In this document: in pieces, positions 26,681-36,537 of the stretch | How positions within the stretch are numbered: the stretch's first letter is position 1 | Layout: each line of letters opens with the position of its first letter | From: Alloalcanivorax balearicus MACL04 | Lineage (GTDB): Bacteria > Pseudomonadota > Gammaproteobacteria > Pseudomonadales > Alcanivoracaceae | DNA: 60,152 nucleotides | Direction: 5' to 3' | NCBI RefSeq assembly: GCF_025532145.1 | Contig: NZ_ARXS01000026.1 | Location: 1-60,152 of the forward strand | Program-made: the position numbers and the translations under genes | Notes under the pieces: generated by a model | Databases searched by the model: none | The model's input: the letters and a program-made list of their open reading frames with translations, nothing else | What the model was told of the DNA's origin: nothing

Positions 26681-27574
26681 ATGGACACGGACATCGGCGG
26701 CATCTTGAAAAGGCGGCGGCTAAGCCGCAACGAAACTCTCGAGGACGTGGCGTTCCGGGCGGACACCGACGCGGGCAATTTGTCCCGCATCGAGCGCAAC
26801 AAGCAGGAGCTCACGGTACAACGGCTGGGGCGGCTTTGTGATGCCCTGGAAATGACGCTGGCGGATTTCTTTCAAGAACTGGAAGGACGTGTCTTGAGCG
26901 ACCCCGCCGCCGCTTTCGACAAATCCACTCGGGAACTGCTGACGGTAGTCAGCGAAATGAACTCCGCCGGCCGCGCTCAACTGGTGGAGGTGGCTCAGGC
27001 AATGGCCGGGTATTCAGTATCTGCCCGCCGCCGTCTAATCGTAAGGGTTCGGCCCTTCCGCCGTGAAGGATTCCCGACCTCGCTCCACCCACTGCGACCG
27101 GTCCCATTGCGGGAACCAGGCATCCCCCTCCACATCCGCCTGCACTTCGGTGATATAGAGCCGGTCCGCCCGTGGCAGCGCCAGCGCATAGATCTGCGCG
27201 CCGCCCAGGATCATCACTTCATCCTGACCGTCGATGAACGCCACGTTCTCCGCCAACGCCAGGGCCTGATCCAGATCCGCCACCACCTTGGCGCCCTCGG
27301 CCTGGTAGTGCGGATCCCGGCTGATGACGATGTTGGTGCGGCCCGGCAACGGCCGTCCCAGGGATTCCCAGGTCAGCCGCCCCATCACCACCGGTTTGCC
27401 CAGAGTGGTGCGCTTGAAGTACTTGAGATCGTTGGGCAGATACCAGGGCAGCTTGTTGTCGCGGCCGATCACCCGATTACGGGCCATAGCCACGATCATC
27501 GCCACTCGCACGCCTTGTTCATTGCTTGCCTTCATACCGCGATCGGCGCCTTGATCAGGGGGTGGGGGTCATAG
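26681..27574 (+). CDS. XRE-family regulator, copy 2, with lost stop codon and antisense read-through
   Basis: Residues 1 to about 113 form an XRE regulator paralogous to the preceding gene, with roughly half of positions identical. It has [20 protein letters not shown] as helix-turn-helix and [16 protein letters not shown] in the tail. Where the first copy stops, this frame continues without a stop codon for a further 180 or so codons. That continuation reads the antisense strand of folA entirely and enters the end of thyA. A TAA at 27036-27038 lies one base out of frame, exactly at the folA end, so a single-base indel probably removed the natural stop. The ATG at 26681 aligns with copy 1; an ATG at 26645 falls inside the operator-like repeat. 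Only the first third is likely to be meaningful protein. Confidence 0.6.
   Translation: MDTDIGGILKRRRLSRNETLEDVAFRADTDAGNLSRIERNKQELTVQRLGRLCDALEMTLADFFQELEGRVLSDPAAAFDKSTRELLTVVSEMNSAGRAQLVEVAQAMAGYSVSARRRLIVRVRPFRREGFPTSLHPLRPVPLREPGIPLHIRLHFGDIEPVRPWQRQRIDLRAAQDHHFILTVDERHVLRQRQGLIQIRHHLGALGLVVRIPADDDVGAARQRPSQGFPGQPPHHHRFAQSGALEVLEIVGQIPGQLVVAADHPITGHSHDHRHSHALFIACLHTAIGALIRGWGS
27035..27535 (-). CDS. folA: Dihydrofolate reductase
   Basis: This 166-residue enzyme reduces dihydrofolate to tetrahydrofolate with NADPH. Family motifs include [20 protein letters not shown], whose substrate-binding acidic position is replaced by the usual N-terminal pattern LPNDLKYF, plus [17 protein letters not shown] and [11 protein letters not shown]. 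It overlaps the thyA stop by four bases (ATGA), joining the two partner enzymes of the thymidylate cycle in one operon. An open frame of the XRE gene runs antisense across the whole gene. Confidence 0.95.
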   Translation of the reverse strand: MKASNEQGVRVAMIVAMARNRVIGRDNKLPWYLPNDLKYFKRTTLGKPVVMGRLTWESLGRPLPGRTNIVISRDPHYQAEGAKVVADLDQALALAENVAFIDGQDEVMILGGAQIYALALPRADRLYITEVQADVEGDAWFPQWDRSQWVERGRESFTAEGPNPYD

Positions 27575-28365
27575 CCTTCCAGGGTGAAATCCTCATAACG
27601 GAAGGCGAACAGATCACGCACCCGCGGATTGAGATGCATGGTGGGCAGAGCGCGGGGCTCCCGCGCCAATTGCGTATCCGCCTGTTCCAGGTGGTTGCTG
27701 TAGAGATGGGCGTCGCCCAGAGTGTGCACGAACACCCCCGGCTGCAGATCACAGACCTGGGCCATCATCAGAGTCAGCAGTGCATAGGAAGCGATGTTGA
27801 AGGGCACACCCAGGAACACATCTCCGCTGCGCTGATAAAGCTGGCAACTGAGCCGGCCGTCGGACACGTAGAACTGGAACAGGCAATGGCAAGGCGGCAA
27901 CGCCTGCCGGCCTTGCGCCGCGTTCTGATCCGGAGACACCGCCGGATCCGGCAATACCGCCGGATTCCAGGCGCTCACTATCAACCGCCGGGAGTCCGGA
28001 TTGCGGCGGATCTCTTCCAACACCTCACTGATCTGGTCGATGACACGGCCGTCCGGCGTCGCCCAGGAACGCCACTGCGCCCCGTACACCGGCCCCAGGT
28101 CACCCTCTTCGGTGGCCCATTCATCCCAGATCGACACCCCGTTGTCCTTCAAATAGCCGATGTTGGTGTCACCGGCCAGGAACCACAGCAGCTCATGGAT
28201 GATGGACTTGAGATGCACCTTCTTGGTGGTCAGCAGCGGGAAGCCGTCGCGCAGATCGAAGCGCATCTGGTAACCGAACAGGGACATAGTACCGGTGCCG
28301 GTACGGTCCCCTTTCTGAACGCCCTGCTCGCGCACTTCGCGCAGCAGATCGAGATACTGCTTCAT
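27532..28365 (-). CDS. thyA: Thymidylate synthase
   Basis: This 277-residue enzyme methylates dUMP to dTMP with methylenetetrahydrofolate. The catalytic Cys is in [32 protein letters not shown] and the C-terminal APIAV are typical. A stretch of about 13 residues ([13 protein letters not shown]) sits just before the catalytic loop and makes the protein longer than the 264-residue E. coli enzyme. Start and stop overlap lgt and folA respectively by four bases, so lgt-thyA-folA is one translationally coupled unit. Confidence 0.97.
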   Translation of the reverse strand: MKQYLDLLREVREQGVQKGDRTGTGTMSLFGYQMRFDLRDGFPLLTTKKVHLKSIIHELLWFLAGDTNIGYLKDNGVSIWDEWATEEGDLGPVYGAQWRSWATPDGRVIDQISEVLEEIRRNPDSRRLIVSAWNPAVLPDPAVSPDQNAAQGRQALPPCHCLFQFYVSDGRLSCQLYQRSGDVFLGVPFNIASYALLTLMMAQVCDLQPGVFVHTLGDAHLYSNHLEQADTQLAREPRALPTMHLNPRVRDLFAFRYEDFTLEGYDPHPLIKAPIAV

Positions 28366-29159
28366 ACCGCCGCTCTCCGTTGATCATGTCGATACGCCCA
28401 GACCACCATGGCGGCGCCGATCAGCACCATGGGAAGGCTCAACAGCATGCCCATGGTCAGCCAGCCACCGGCCAGGTAACCGATGTGCGCATCCGGTTCG
28501 CGGAAGAATTCCACCAGTATCCGCGAAAGCCCGTAGCCAATGCCAAACAGGCCGGTGACCGAACCCGCCGGCCGCGGTTTGGCGGAGTAGATCCACAGCA
28601 CCAGGAACAACACCACCCCTTCCAGGAAAAACTCATAGAGCTGGGAAGGATGGCGCGGCACGCCCATGGGGTCGGTGGGGAAGACCATGGCCCAGGGCAT
28701 ATCCGAGGCACGCCCCCACAATTCACCGTTGATGAAATTGCCGAAACGGCCGGCACCCAGACCGATGGGCACCACCGGCACGGCGAAATCCGCCACCTGA
28801 AAATAGCGTTTGCCGGTGCGACGGGCGAACAGCCAGAACGCCAACAACACACCCAGGGCGCCGCCATGGAAGCTCATGCCTCCGGTCCAGATCTGGAACA
28901 ACCACAGCGGGTTGTCGAGAAAACGATCGAAACCATAGAACAGAACATAGCCGACACGACCGCCGAGGATCACACCCAGCGCCGCGTAGAACAGCAGGTC
29001 ACTGACCTGTTGCCGGGTCCAGCCGCTGCCGGGCCGGTCCGCTCGTGTCTTCGCCAGCCACCAGCCGCCGGCGAAGCCGATCATGTACATCACCCCGTAC
29101 CAGTGAATCTGCAGCGGCCCCAGGGAGACCAGCACGGGATCGATTTGCGGGAAGGTCAT
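28362..29159 (-). CDS. lgt: Prolipoprotein diacylglyceryl transferase
   Basis: This 265-residue inner-membrane enzyme transfers diacylglyceryl from phosphatidylglycerol to the lipobox Cys of prolipoproteins. About seven hydrophobic segments are visible. The Lgt signature [14 protein letters not shown] lies at about residues 140-153, and [11 protein letters not shown] is near the N-terminus. I use the ATG at 29159, with GGGAG seven bases upstream; six more codons are open upstream. It overlaps thyA by four bases, an arrangement common in gammaproteobacteria. Confidence 0.96.
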   Translation of the reverse strand: MTFPQIDPVLVSLGPLQIHWYGVMYMIGFAGGWWLAKTRADRPGSGWTRQQVSDLLFYAALGVILGGRVGYVLFYGFDRFLDNPLWLFQIWTGGMSFHGGALGVLLAFWLFARRTGKRYFQVADFAVPVVPIGLGAGRFGNFINGELWGRASDMPWAMVFPTDPMGVPRHPSQLYEFFLEGVVLFLVLWIYSAKPRPAGSVTGLFGIGYGLSRILVEFFREPDAHIGYLAGGWLTMGMLLSLPMVLIGAAMVVWAYRHDQRRAAV

Positions 29160-29169
29160 CAAAGGCTCC

Positions 29170-29967
29170 CTAACCAAGCATCAGTTCAGTGCCGATCACG
29201 ATCAGCACCACGGCGAAAATACGCTTCAAGGTGGCGGAGGGCAGGCGGTGACTGAGCCGCGCGCCCACCCGTGCCATCGGAAAACTGGTGACGACGATGG
29301 CCAGCGCCGCCGGGAAATACACGTAACCCAGCGCCCATTCCGGCAATCCCGGCTTGCCCCAGCCGGTGACCATGAAGCCCAGCGTGCCGGCCAGCGCGAT
29401 GGGCAGCCCACAGGCGGCGGAGATCGCCACCGCATTTTGCATCGGCAACCGGCACCAGGACAAAAACGGGACGGTCAGCGAACCGCCACCGATACCAAAC
29501 AGACTGGAGATGGTGCCGATCACACCACCAGCCCCGGCAAGGCCGGCGCTTCCCGGCACCCGTTCCTCGCCCTGCTGCTGCTTGCGGCGGCCGCTGAGCA
29601 GCATCTGCAACGCCACCAGTACCGCGAACACGCCGAACAACCGGGTCAGCATCGGACCGGACAGCCGGTCGGCGATGACCGCGCCGATCAGCGCCCCCAC
29701 CACGATACCGACACCGAGCCGGAACGCCACCGGCCAGCGTACGAAGCCGGCCCGGTGGTGTGCGTGCACGGAACTGATCGAGGTGACGATGATGGTGCAA
29801 AGCGAGGTCCCCACCGCCAGTTGGGCCACCACCTGAGGGTCGATGCTCATGGCGTGATAAAGGTAAATCAGCGGCGGCACGATCACCACACCACCGCCGA
29901 GCCCCAGAGCACCGCCCAACAGGCCGGCGAAAACACCGATCAGGGCACAGATCAAAAACAGGGTCAT
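29170..29967 (-). CDS. TSUP (TauE/SafE) family membrane transporter
   Basis: This 265-residue integral membrane protein has about eight hydrophobic segments. The family glycine-rich loops occur twice: [18 protein letters not shown] near residue 17 and [16 protein letters not shown] near 155. TSUP proteins move sulfite, sulfoacetate or other small organosulfur anions; the substrate here is unknown. It lies 10 bp upstream of lgt on the same strand. The neighbourhood TSUP-lgt-thyA recalls the Pseudomonas arrangement. Confidence 0.9.
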   Translation of the reverse strand: MTLFLICALIGVFAGLLGGALGLGGGVVIVPPLIYLYHAMSIDPQVVAQLAVGTSLCTIIVTSISSVHAHHRAGFVRWPVAFRLGVGIVVGALIGAVIADRLSGPMLTRLFGVFAVLVALQMLLSGRRKQQQGEERVPGSAGLAGAGGVIGTISSLFGIGGGSLTVPFLSWCRLPMQNAVAISAACGLPIALAGTLGFMVTGWGKPGLPEWALGYVYFPAALAIVVTSFPMARVGARLSHRLPSATLKRIFAVVLIVIGTELMLG

Positions 29968-30117
29968 GGTGGGCCCATTCCTCTGGTAAACAGGTCAGGC
30001 AAACAGATAAAGCGCCGCGCCACCGACCGCTTTCGCCAGGTACGCGCCGAGCCGGTATGCTAGCAGCTAAGCGGACTGTTTTCCCGATTCCGTTTTCCGA
30101 TCCCGAAAGAGACGCCC

Positions 30118-30873
30118 ATGTGTATTGTTTTGTTCCGCTGGCAGCCCGGCGATGCCTACCCTCTGGCGGTTTCCGCCAATCGTGACGAATTCCACCAGCG
30201 CCCGGCGGAGCCGGCCCGCTGGCGCGGCGATGTGTTCTGCGGCCTGGATTTGCGGGCCGGCGGCACCTGGCTGGGCATCCACCGCGACGGCCGTTTCGCG
30301 GTAGTCACCAATTACCGCGAGCCGGTGGCCGAACGCACCGTCGGCGAGCTGTCCCGGGGCTTGCTGCCACAGGCCTTCCTGGAGAGCCATCAGAGCCCGG
30401 AACTGTTTTGCCTTTCGCTGGAAGCAGAGGAGCATCGTTACTCCGGTTTCAATCTGCTGGTGGGCGACCGTGAAAGCCTGTGGTACCTGAGTAACCGGGG
30501 GCCGGCGGCGCAGCCGGTGAAGCCGGGCCTGCACGGTCTTTCCAACGGCATCCTGGACGATCCCTGGCCCAAGGTGGAACGGGGTAAGCAGCGGCTGGCC
30601 CGGGTGCTGGAGGGCGACGCTCGCAATTCCCCGTCTCTCCGCGATCTGCTCGGCGTGGTGGTGGACCCTTACCAGCCGCCGGAAGAAGACCTGCCGGATA
30701 CCGGCGTGGACCGGGAGCTGGAGCGACTGGTGGCGCCGATCTTCATTCAGTCGCAACAGTACGGCACCCGCGCCAGTTCGGCGGTGCTGCTGCCCCGGGA
30801 AGGGGCTCCGATGATGCGCGAGCAGTGCTGGCGGGCGGATGGCGAGGCGGACGGGGCGCCCACGGACAGTTGA
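30118..30873 (+). CDS. NRDE family protein (TANGO2-like)
   Basis: This 251-residue protein begins MCIVLFRW and carries the defining NRDE tetrapeptide in AVSANRDEFHQRPAEPARW (about residues 18-36). GGTWLGIHRDGRFAVVTNYRE and GLSNGILDDPWPKV follow, all typical of the Ntn-hydrolase-like TANGO2/NRDE family. The N-terminal Cys2 is kept. Proposed roles of the family include heme or lipid handling, but the bacterial function is not settled. It stands alone, with ptsP convergent and a REP-like element between them. Confidence 0.9.
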   Translation: MCIVLFRWQPGDAYPLAVSANRDEFHQRPAEPARWRGDVFCGLDLRAGGTWLGIHRDGRFAVVTNYREPVAERTVGELSRGLLPQAFLESHQSPELFCLSLEAEEHRYSGFNLLVGDRESLWYLSNRGPAAQPVKPGLHGLSNGILDDPWPKVERGKQRLARVLEGDARNSPSLRDLLGVVVDPYQPPEEDLPDTGVDRELERLVAPIFIQSQQYGTRASSAVLLPREGAPMMREQCWRADGEADGAPTDS

Positions 30874-30892
30874 GCGGCAATGGATCATAAGG

Positions 30893-30952
30893 ATTCGCCA
30901 GCAGGCTGGCTCCCACAGATTATGCGACGAAGCCGCTGTGGGAGCTTGTAGC
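30893..30952. repeat. REP-like element with two half types
   Basis: The left half 30893-30918 is of the type ATTCGCCAGCAGGCTGGC...CCCACAG. The right half 30926-30952 carries the GAAGCCGCTGTGGGAGC end but stops before the usual TGCAAGCGAAT. The halves pair only in their outer TGTGGGAGC segment. It lies in the convergent gap between the NRDE gene and ptsP. Confidence 0.75.
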
Positions 30953-30984
30953 AATCTCCGGGTTCATGTTCCCAAGCCTTCCCC

Positions 30985-33261
30985 TCACGCCGCCGCGGGG
31001 GCACGGTGGCGGATCAGATCGCCCAGGCCGACCTTGGTCAGTTGCAGATCCATGTAGGCGGTGATCACTTCACCGTTGTCCATGGCCAGCACCTCATTGA
31101 GCAGACGGCGCAGGAAGCCCATGTTGACCTGACGCACCGCCGCCTTGACCCGTAACAGGTTGGAGGCGTTCATGGACAGCGCGTCGAAACCCATCGCCAT
31201 CAGCAGCAGAGCGGACGCCGGATCGCCGGCCATTTCCCCGCACACCGACACCGGTTTGCCCTCGGCATGGGCCTGCTCCACCACGTGCAGCAGCGCATGC
31301 AGCACCGACGGGTGGAACGAATTGTACAGGTCCGACACCTGGCGGTTATTGCGGTCCACCGCCAGCAGATACTGGGTCAGGTCGTTGGTGCCCACGGACA
31401 GGAAATCCACCCGCTGGGCCAGTGCCCGGGCCTGATAGATGGTGGCCGGCACTTCGATCATCACGCCCACCGGCGGCATTTCCACGTCCACGTTCTCTTC
31501 GCGCACCTCCAGCCAGGCGCGATGAATCAGGTGCTGGGCCTCCTCGGCCTCGAACACATTGGTGATCATCGGCAGCATGATACGCAGATTGTTCAGGCCG
31601 GCGGCGGCCTTGAGCATGGCCCGTACCTGGACGATGAAAATTTCCGGGTGGTCCAGAGTGACCCGGATACCGCGCCAGCCGAGGAACGGGTTGTCCTCCT
31701 CAATGGGGAAATAGCTCAGTGACTTGTCGCCCCCCACGTCCAGTGTGCGCATGGTCACCGGTAGCGGCGCGAACGCCTGCAACTGCTCCCGGTACAACAC
31801 ACGCTGCTCTTCCTCGGAGGGGAAGCGGTCACGGATCATGAACGGAATTTCGCTGCGGTACAGCCCCACGCCCTGGGCGCCGCGCTCCAGGGAGCGATTG
31901 ATGTCGGTCATCAGACCGGTGTTCACCTGCAACTGAACACTGACCCCGTCCTCGGTTTCCGCCGGCAGATCGCGCAGCTTCTCCAGCCCTTCCAGCAGAC
32001 TCTGCTCTTCGGCGATCAACTCCTCGAACTGATGTTTCAGCTCCGGAGTGGCGTTGGCCACCACCCGGCCACGAAAACCGTCGACGATCAGTTCCTTGCC
32101 GTCCAGTTTCTTCAGCGGCAGGTTGGCCACCCCCACCACGGTGGGAATGCTCATGGCCCGGGCCACGATGGCCATATGCGAGTTGCGCGAACCGCGCGTG
32201 GTGACGATGCCGGCGATGCGCTCCTGCGGCAGCTCCATCAGCATCGGCGCGGAAATGTCCTCACCGAGCAGAATGCAGTGGTCGGGAAACTCCTGCTCAC
32301 GCCGGTTATAGCTTTGCAGCTGCGCCAGCACCCGGCGCCCCAGATCACGGACGTCCGCCGCCCGCTCACGCAGGTAGGGGTCGTCCATCATCTCGAAATT
32401 GTGCACATGGGCGTCCACCACGATGCGCAACGCGCCCTGAGCCCAGTGACCTTCGCGAATCTTGGCCACCACTTCCGCCGGCAGGGCATGGCGGTCAAGC
32501 ATGCGCAAATAGACGTCGAACAGGGCCTGCTCCTCGGCCCCGAGACTTGCCTTGGCGCGCTCGGCCAGGTCACGGATTTCCTTGCGCACTCGTACCAGCG
32601 CATCGTCCAGGCGGGCGATCTCGGCGCTGATGTCCTCCGCTTCCCGGTCCGGCACCGCCGACAAGTCGGCCGCCGGAAACAGCAGTTTGGCGATGCCGAT
32701 GGCGGCACCGGAGGAGCCGGGCTGGCCGTCGTACATGCTGGCCTGCCGCTCGCGGGTTTCCAATTGCTCGAACAGAATGCCGGACGCATGAGCATGAGCG
32801 ATCACCGCCGACAGCTGGGCGGATATGGTGACCAGAAACGCCTCTTCGCTTTGATCGAAGCGGCGGGCATCGCGCTGCTGCACCACCAGCACGCCCAGCA
32901 CCTCGCCGTGGTGCATCACTGGCACACCGAGAAAAGCGTGGAACGGATCCTCGCCGGTCTCGGCCAGATAATGGAATTTGGGGTGGGCGAAGGCATCTTC
33001 CAGGTTGATCGGCTCCTCGCGCTGACCCACCTGGCCCACCAGCCCCTCGGACAGGCCCAGACTGACCCGGCCCACCGCTTCGCGCTTGAGGCCCTCGGAG
33101 GCCATCAGAACGTAGCGTTCCCGGTTGTTGTCCCGCAAGTAAATGGAGCACACCTCGGTGCCCATGGCATCGCGCACCCGCTGGGCCATAAGATCCAGGG
33201 CCGAGCGGATGTCCGGCGCGTTATTCACTTCCTGCACAATGCGGCGCAGGGTATCAAGCAT
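30985..33261 (-). CDS. ptsP: Phosphoenolpyruvate-protein phosphotransferase, nitrogen PTS (EI-Ntr)
   Basis: This 758-residue protein is the first enzyme of the nitrogen PTS, passing phosphate from PEP to NPr. Residues 1 to about 160 form a GAF domain, which distinguishes PtsP from PtsI. The phosphohistidine segment reads [20 protein letters not shown]. The PEP-binding C-terminal barrel has [33 protein letters not shown] and [11 protein letters not shown]. Length fits the family. It overlaps the end of rppH by eight bases, a conserved pairing in gammaproteobacteria. Confidence 0.96.
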   Translation of the reverse strand: MLDTLRRIVQEVNNAPDIRSALDLMAQRVRDAMGTEVCSIYLRDNNRERYVLMASEGLKREAVGRVSLGLSEGLVGQVGQREEPINLEDAFAHPKFHYLAETGEDPFHAFLGVPVMHHGEVLGVLVVQQRDARRFDQSEEAFLVTISAQLSAVIAHAHASGILFEQLETRERQASMYDGQPGSSGAAIGIAKLLFPAADLSAVPDREAEDISAEIARLDDALVRVRKEIRDLAERAKASLGAEEQALFDVYLRMLDRHALPAEVVAKIREGHWAQGALRIVVDAHVHNFEMMDDPYLRERAADVRDLGRRVLAQLQSYNRREQEFPDHCILLGEDISAPMLMELPQERIAGIVTTRGSRNSHMAIVARAMSIPTVVGVANLPLKKLDGKELIVDGFRGRVVANATPELKHQFEELIAEEQSLLEGLEKLRDLPAETEDGVSVQLQVNTGLMTDINRSLERGAQGVGLYRSEIPFMIRDRFPSEEEQRVLYREQLQAFAPLPVTMRTLDVGGDKSLSYFPIEEDNPFLGWRGIRVTLDHPEIFIVQVRAMLKAAAGLNNLRIMLPMITNVFEAEEAQHLIHRAWLEVREENVDVEMPPVGVMIEVPATIYQARALAQRVDFLSVGTNDLTQYLLAVDRNNRQVSDLYNSFHPSVLHALLHVVEQAHAEGKPVSVCGEMAGDPASALLLMAMGFDALSMNASNLLRVKAAVRQVNMGFLRRLLNEVLAMDNGEVITAYMDLQLTKVGLGDLIRHRAPAAA

Positions 33262-33757
33262 GTTTGCTCCTCTTGGGTAGGGCGGGGGCCAGCTCTCTCA
33301 GGGCCCGCGCATAGACCGCGCGCTTGAAATGCACCACCTTGCGGATCGGGTACCAGTAGTTTACCCAACGCCAGTCCTGAAACTCCGGCTCCGGCCCCAG
33401 AGTCAGGTCGATGGCCCCTTCCTCCGCGTTAAGCCGCAGCAGGAACCATTTTTGCCGCTGGCCGATACAACGGGGCCGGTTGCGTGGAGGCCGCAGGAAG
33501 CGGCGCGGCAGGCGGTAGGTCAGCCAGCCTTCGGTGTGGGCGAGAATGCTGACGTGCTCCTGGCGCAGTCCCACCTCTTCTTCCAGTTCCCGGAACAGGG
33601 TTTCCTCCGGCGTCTCCCCGGGCATCATGCCGCCCTGGGGAAACTGCCAGGCATCCCGGTTGCCGACGCGGCGACCCCAGAACACCCGGCCATCGGGCCC
33701 CGCGATCACGATACCGACATTCAGCCGGTACCCCTGTTCATCAATAATGCCAGTCAT
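33254..33757 (-). CDS. rppH: RNA 5'-pyrophosphohydrolase
   Basis: This 167-residue Nudix hydrolase removes pyrophosphate from the 5' end of triphosphorylated mRNAs and so starts decay. The Nudix box is [23 protein letters not shown], in which the catalytic Glu residues are kept. The N-terminus [18 protein letters not shown] and [16 protein letters not shown] are typical of RppH. I use the ATG at 33757; the open frame extends 35 codons with no similarity. It overlaps ptsP by eight bases. Confidence 0.95.
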   Translation of the reverse strand: MTGIIDEQGYRLNVGIVIAGPDGRVFWGRRVGNRDAWQFPQGGMMPGETPEETLFRELEEEVGLRQEHVSILAHTEGWLTYRLPRRFLRPPRNRPRCIGQRQKWFLLRLNAEEGAIDLTLGPEPEFQDWRWVNYWYPIRKVVHFKRAVYARALRELAPALPKRSKHA

Positions 33758-33970
33758 GGTCTTCCAAACCCGGGGGAGCCAGCGACATCCGGCCCGCCGG
33801 GGCCGGAGGGGCACACACAGAGTGTGCCGCGCCATGGCCATCATGGCGGCTCCGATACTCACTCATTAAACCTTGTCCCGGTAGGCTCGATCAATCGGCT
33901 GCCGAACGGATCGGCCTTTGCTATGCTCCACGCGCCGATCTTTCTCTCTCTTGCTTTCATGGGATCCAGC

Positions 33971-34633
33971 ATGACTCTGGCCATCTTTGACCTGGACAAC
34001 ACCCTTATTGCCGGCGACTCCGACCATCAGTGGGGGGAATGGCTGGTAAGTCAGTCCCTGGTGGACGCCGCCGCCTACCAGGCCGCCAATGACCGCTTTT
34101 ATCAGGACTACCTGGACGGCACCCTGGACATCATCGCCTACCAGGAATTCGTGCTCGGTGAGCTGGTGGGGCGTCCCCTGGAGCAGCTCCACGCCTGGCG
34201 TGAGCAATACATGGAAGACGTGATCCAAAGCCTGTGGCTGCCGGCGGCCGAAGCGTTGCTGCAAAAGCACCGCGACCAGGGCCATACCCTGATGATCATT
34301 ACCGCCACCAACGATTTCATCACCACCCCCATCGCCGAACGGCTGGGCGTGCCGCATCTGCTGGCCACCCGGGCGGAAAAGGCCGGCCAGGGTTACACCG
34401 GCAGGGTGGCCGGGATCCCCTGCTATCAAGGCGGCAAGGTCAAGCGCCTGCATCAATGGCTGGAGGAGCACGACGAGTCCCTGGACGGCAGCTGGTTCTA
34501 CAGCGATTCCCACAATGACCTGCCCCTGCTGGGCGAGGTCGCCCATCCGGTGGCCGTGGACCCGGACGACAAGCTGGCGGCGGCGGCCCGTGAGCGGGAC
34601 TGGCCGATCATTTCGCTGCGGCGGAGCCAATGA
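33971..34633 (+). CDS. HAD superfamily (IB, SerB-like) phosphatase
   Basis: This 220-residue hydrolase starts with the HAD motif I, AIFDLDNTLIAGDSDHQW, with the nucleophile Asp at residue 7. Motif II is LMIITATNDF and motif IV is YSDSHNDLPLL. The class IB cap between motifs I and II (PYAAN-like helical region) fits phosphoserine- or histidinol-phosphatase-type members. Exact substrate is unknown. I prefer the ATG at 33971 to one four codons earlier. It is divergent from rppH and overlaps the next gene by four bases. The order HAD/rppH/ptsP recalls Pseudomonas. Confidence 0.9.
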   Translation: MTLAIFDLDNTLIAGDSDHQWGEWLVSQSLVDAAAYQAANDRFYQDYLDGTLDIIAYQEFVLGELVGRPLEQLHAWREQYMEDVIQSLWLPAAEALLQKHRDQGHTLMIITATNDFITTPIAERLGVPHLLATRAEKAGQGYTGRVAGIPCYQGGKVKRLHQWLEEHDESLDGSWFYSDSHNDLPLLGEVAHPVAVDPDDKLAAAARERDWPIISLRRSQ

Positions 34634-35565
34634 GGAAAACGGCTCTGCTGGTGCTGACGGCGCTGTTCCTGGCCGGCTGCAACGAGCCGTCGGAACAGCA
34701 GGCGGAGCCGGCGCGCGCCCCTCTGGTGGAAACGCTGGACAGCCAGGCGGACCAGGCTTTGGCGCCGGCTCTCGAGGCCTGGCGTCAGGCGTTGGAGACC
34801 TTCACTACCGGCGCCGACGACCAGACCCTGGCTGCGTTGATCAAGCAGTGGCGGGCGCTGTACCGCACCACCAACCAGTTCTGGCTGGTGCTGGCCACCC
34901 GCGCCTGCGGCCGGGACCAGGTGGCCTCCCTGGAACGCGTGGACGACTGGCCGCTCTACCCGGCTTACGTGGATGCCACGCCAAGCTGGTCGGAGTCCGG
35001 CATCGTCAACGACCAGGCCCTGCCAATCCGCCGCGATACCTTGCTGGAACAGCACCGGATGGCCGCGCCCGGCGAGGTGAGCCTGGGATTTCAGCCGCTA
35101 TGGCTGCTACTGCACAACGGTGACGGCTCGCCCCGGGCGGTCTCGGAATTCGATACCGGCAGCCCGATCACTCAGCGCCGCCACGATTATGTGCGCGTGG
35201 CCGGCACCCTGCTGATGGACGATCTGACGCCATTACAGAACGCCAACGGTGTCAGCGCCGCGGAGTTACGCTGCGGCTTGCGGCTGCTGGATCGGCGATT
35301 GCGTCAAGCCCGCCGCTGGACGGCGGATTCGAAAGGCAAGACAGCGGAAGGGGACCGGATGGTGCCTGGGGAAAGCCTGGCGATAGTGCATGAGACCTTA
35401 CCGGAAACCGCTCTGGCACAACTGAACGGCGACGATCTCGCCCCCTTGCGGGCGGCACTGGAAAAACAAAAGCCGGGGTTCAAGAAGGCCTTGCAACAGG
35501 CCAGTGAAAGCGGGCAGTGGGCGCCGATCAGCAATTGGCTGAACAACGATCAGGGCGGGCCCTAG
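34630..35565 (+). CDS. DUF3080-like lipoprotein
   Basis: This 311-residue protein has a lipoprotein signal peptide with the lipobox LAGC at Cys17, followed by an acidic, Gln-rich start. The rest is mainly helical (many Leu/Ala/Gln/Arg) and resembles DUF3080-family proteins as I remember them. No catalytic motif is visible. Asn at the +2 position after Cys does not signal inner-membrane retention, so outer-membrane sorting is expected. It overlaps the HAD phosphatase by four bases, so the two are co-expressed. Confidence 0.7.
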   Translation: MRKTALLVLTALFLAGCNEPSEQQAEPARAPLVETLDSQADQALAPALEAWRQALETFTTGADDQTLAALIKQWRALYRTTNQFWLVLATRACGRDQVASLERVDDWPLYPAYVDATPSWSESGIVNDQALPIRRDTLLEQHRMAAPGEVSLGFQPLWLLLHNGDGSPRAVSEFDTGSPITQRRHDYVRVAGTLLMDDLTPLQNANGVSAAELRCGLRLLDRRLRQARRWTADSKGKTAEGDRMVPGESLAIVHETLPETALAQLNGDDLAPLRAALEKQKPGFKKALQQASESGQWAPISNWLNNDQGGP

Positions 35566-35571
35566 GGCCGT

Positions 35572-35700
35572 ATTCGCCAGCAAGCCGGCTCCCACAGTTT
35601 TTGCTACGCAACGGCTGTGGGAAGCTTGCTTGCAAGCGAATCGCCAACGGCAAGGAAAACCATTCGCGGCCAAGGCCACTTCCCACAGAGGCTGTGTAGC
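35572..35700. repeat. REP-like elements, one full and one half copy
   Basis: A left half of the ATTCGCCAGCAAGCCGGC type (from 35572) is followed by a right half containing GGCTGTGGGAAGCTTGC and TTGCAAGCGAAT (to 35641). A third half starts with ATTCGCGGCCAAGGCC at 35662 and ends near 35700. The copies contain small indels such as GGGAAGC, suggesting decay. They fill the convergent gap between the DUF3080-like gene and the outer-membrane barrel gene. Confidence 0.75.
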
Positions 35701-35731
35701 CCCCTCGGTGAGAAAGCGATCAGCGCGCTGC

Positions 35732-36319
35732 TTAGAAGTTATAGCGGCCAAAAACGCCGAAGGTGTCCACATCATCGGCGAGGGTGATGCGGGCCCCCAC
35801 ATCCACCGCCGGGGTGATATTCAGCAGGCCCTGGCCATAGACACCGAACTGGTCGTCATAGATGTCCTCGTAAACCACACCACCAGACAGCTCCACCATG
35901 TCCAGGGTGCGGTGACGCAGACCCGCGCGCAGGGCATAACCCATCTCATCGTCGAAGTCGTTGTCGTCGTAAATCACATCACCCATCAGTTCCAGATCCA
36001 GACCCCGGTTCAGCGGGGTATGCATGCCGGCACCGATGTACATGCGATGGCCATCCACGTCGTCGTCCCAACGGGAGCGGTTGTAGTCACCATCATAGAA
36101 GCTCACGCCACCACGCAGGAAGACGTGCTCATCCAGAGCGAAGGCCCCTTCCGCGGTCAGTGCGTCGACGTCCAGGCCATTGTCATAATCCCAACGATCG
36201 TAGCCGAGCTGGCCGTAGGTATAGGAAAAACCGTTATCGCGCACCGGCGCGTTCTGGGCCAGCGCATTGCCAGTCAGAGTGGCAGCGGCAAGCGCGGAAA
36301 ACATCAACGTCTTTTTCAT
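35732..36319 (-). CDS. Small outer-membrane beta-barrel protein (YfaZ-like)
   Basis: This 195-residue protein has a signal peptide (cleavage after NALA, about residue 21). Alternating aromatic and polar strands follow, and the chain ends in a C-terminal Phe (FGRYNF), the recognition signal for outer-membrane barrel assembly. Eight short strands can be traced, with very acidic turns (YDDNDFDDEM, RWDDDVDGH). It resembles the YfaZ group of unannotated porin-like proteins. GAGGA precedes the ATG at 36319. It is divergent from the copper operon across 272 bp. Confidence 0.75.
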   Translation of the reverse strand: MKKTLMFSALAAATLTGNALAQNAPVRDNGFSYTYGQLGYDRWDYDNGLDVDALTAEGAFALDEHVFLRGGVSFYDGDYNRSRWDDDVDGHRMYIGAGMHTPLNRGLDLELMGDVIYDDNDFDDEMGYALRAGLRHRTLDMVELSGGVVYEDIYDDQFGVYGQGLLNITPAVDVGARITLADDVDTFGVFGRYNF

Positions 36320-36537
36320 GATTCAGGTCCTCTTTAACCGGTCGAACAACGCGGGCGCCGCCTGATACAGGTTGGCCCGTCACCCAGCCTAAATAGTGCG
36401 CCCATGGTGCACCCGGGGCCGCTGCCCCGCCATGGGGCAGTCGTTGTTTTATGACGCTTTTATAAAAGTTTGCGATTTAAATCCGGCGTGCTATGCCGTT
36501 GTGAGGAAAAAGGCTGTCGGCTCGAAGCGTTTCCTTC

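Noticed and set aside
24539-27574. Prophage or genomic island around the methyltransferase
   Set aside because: No integrase, attachment repeats, tRNA or phage genes are visible. The flanks are ordinary core genes. Horizontal origin of the few genes is possible but not shown.
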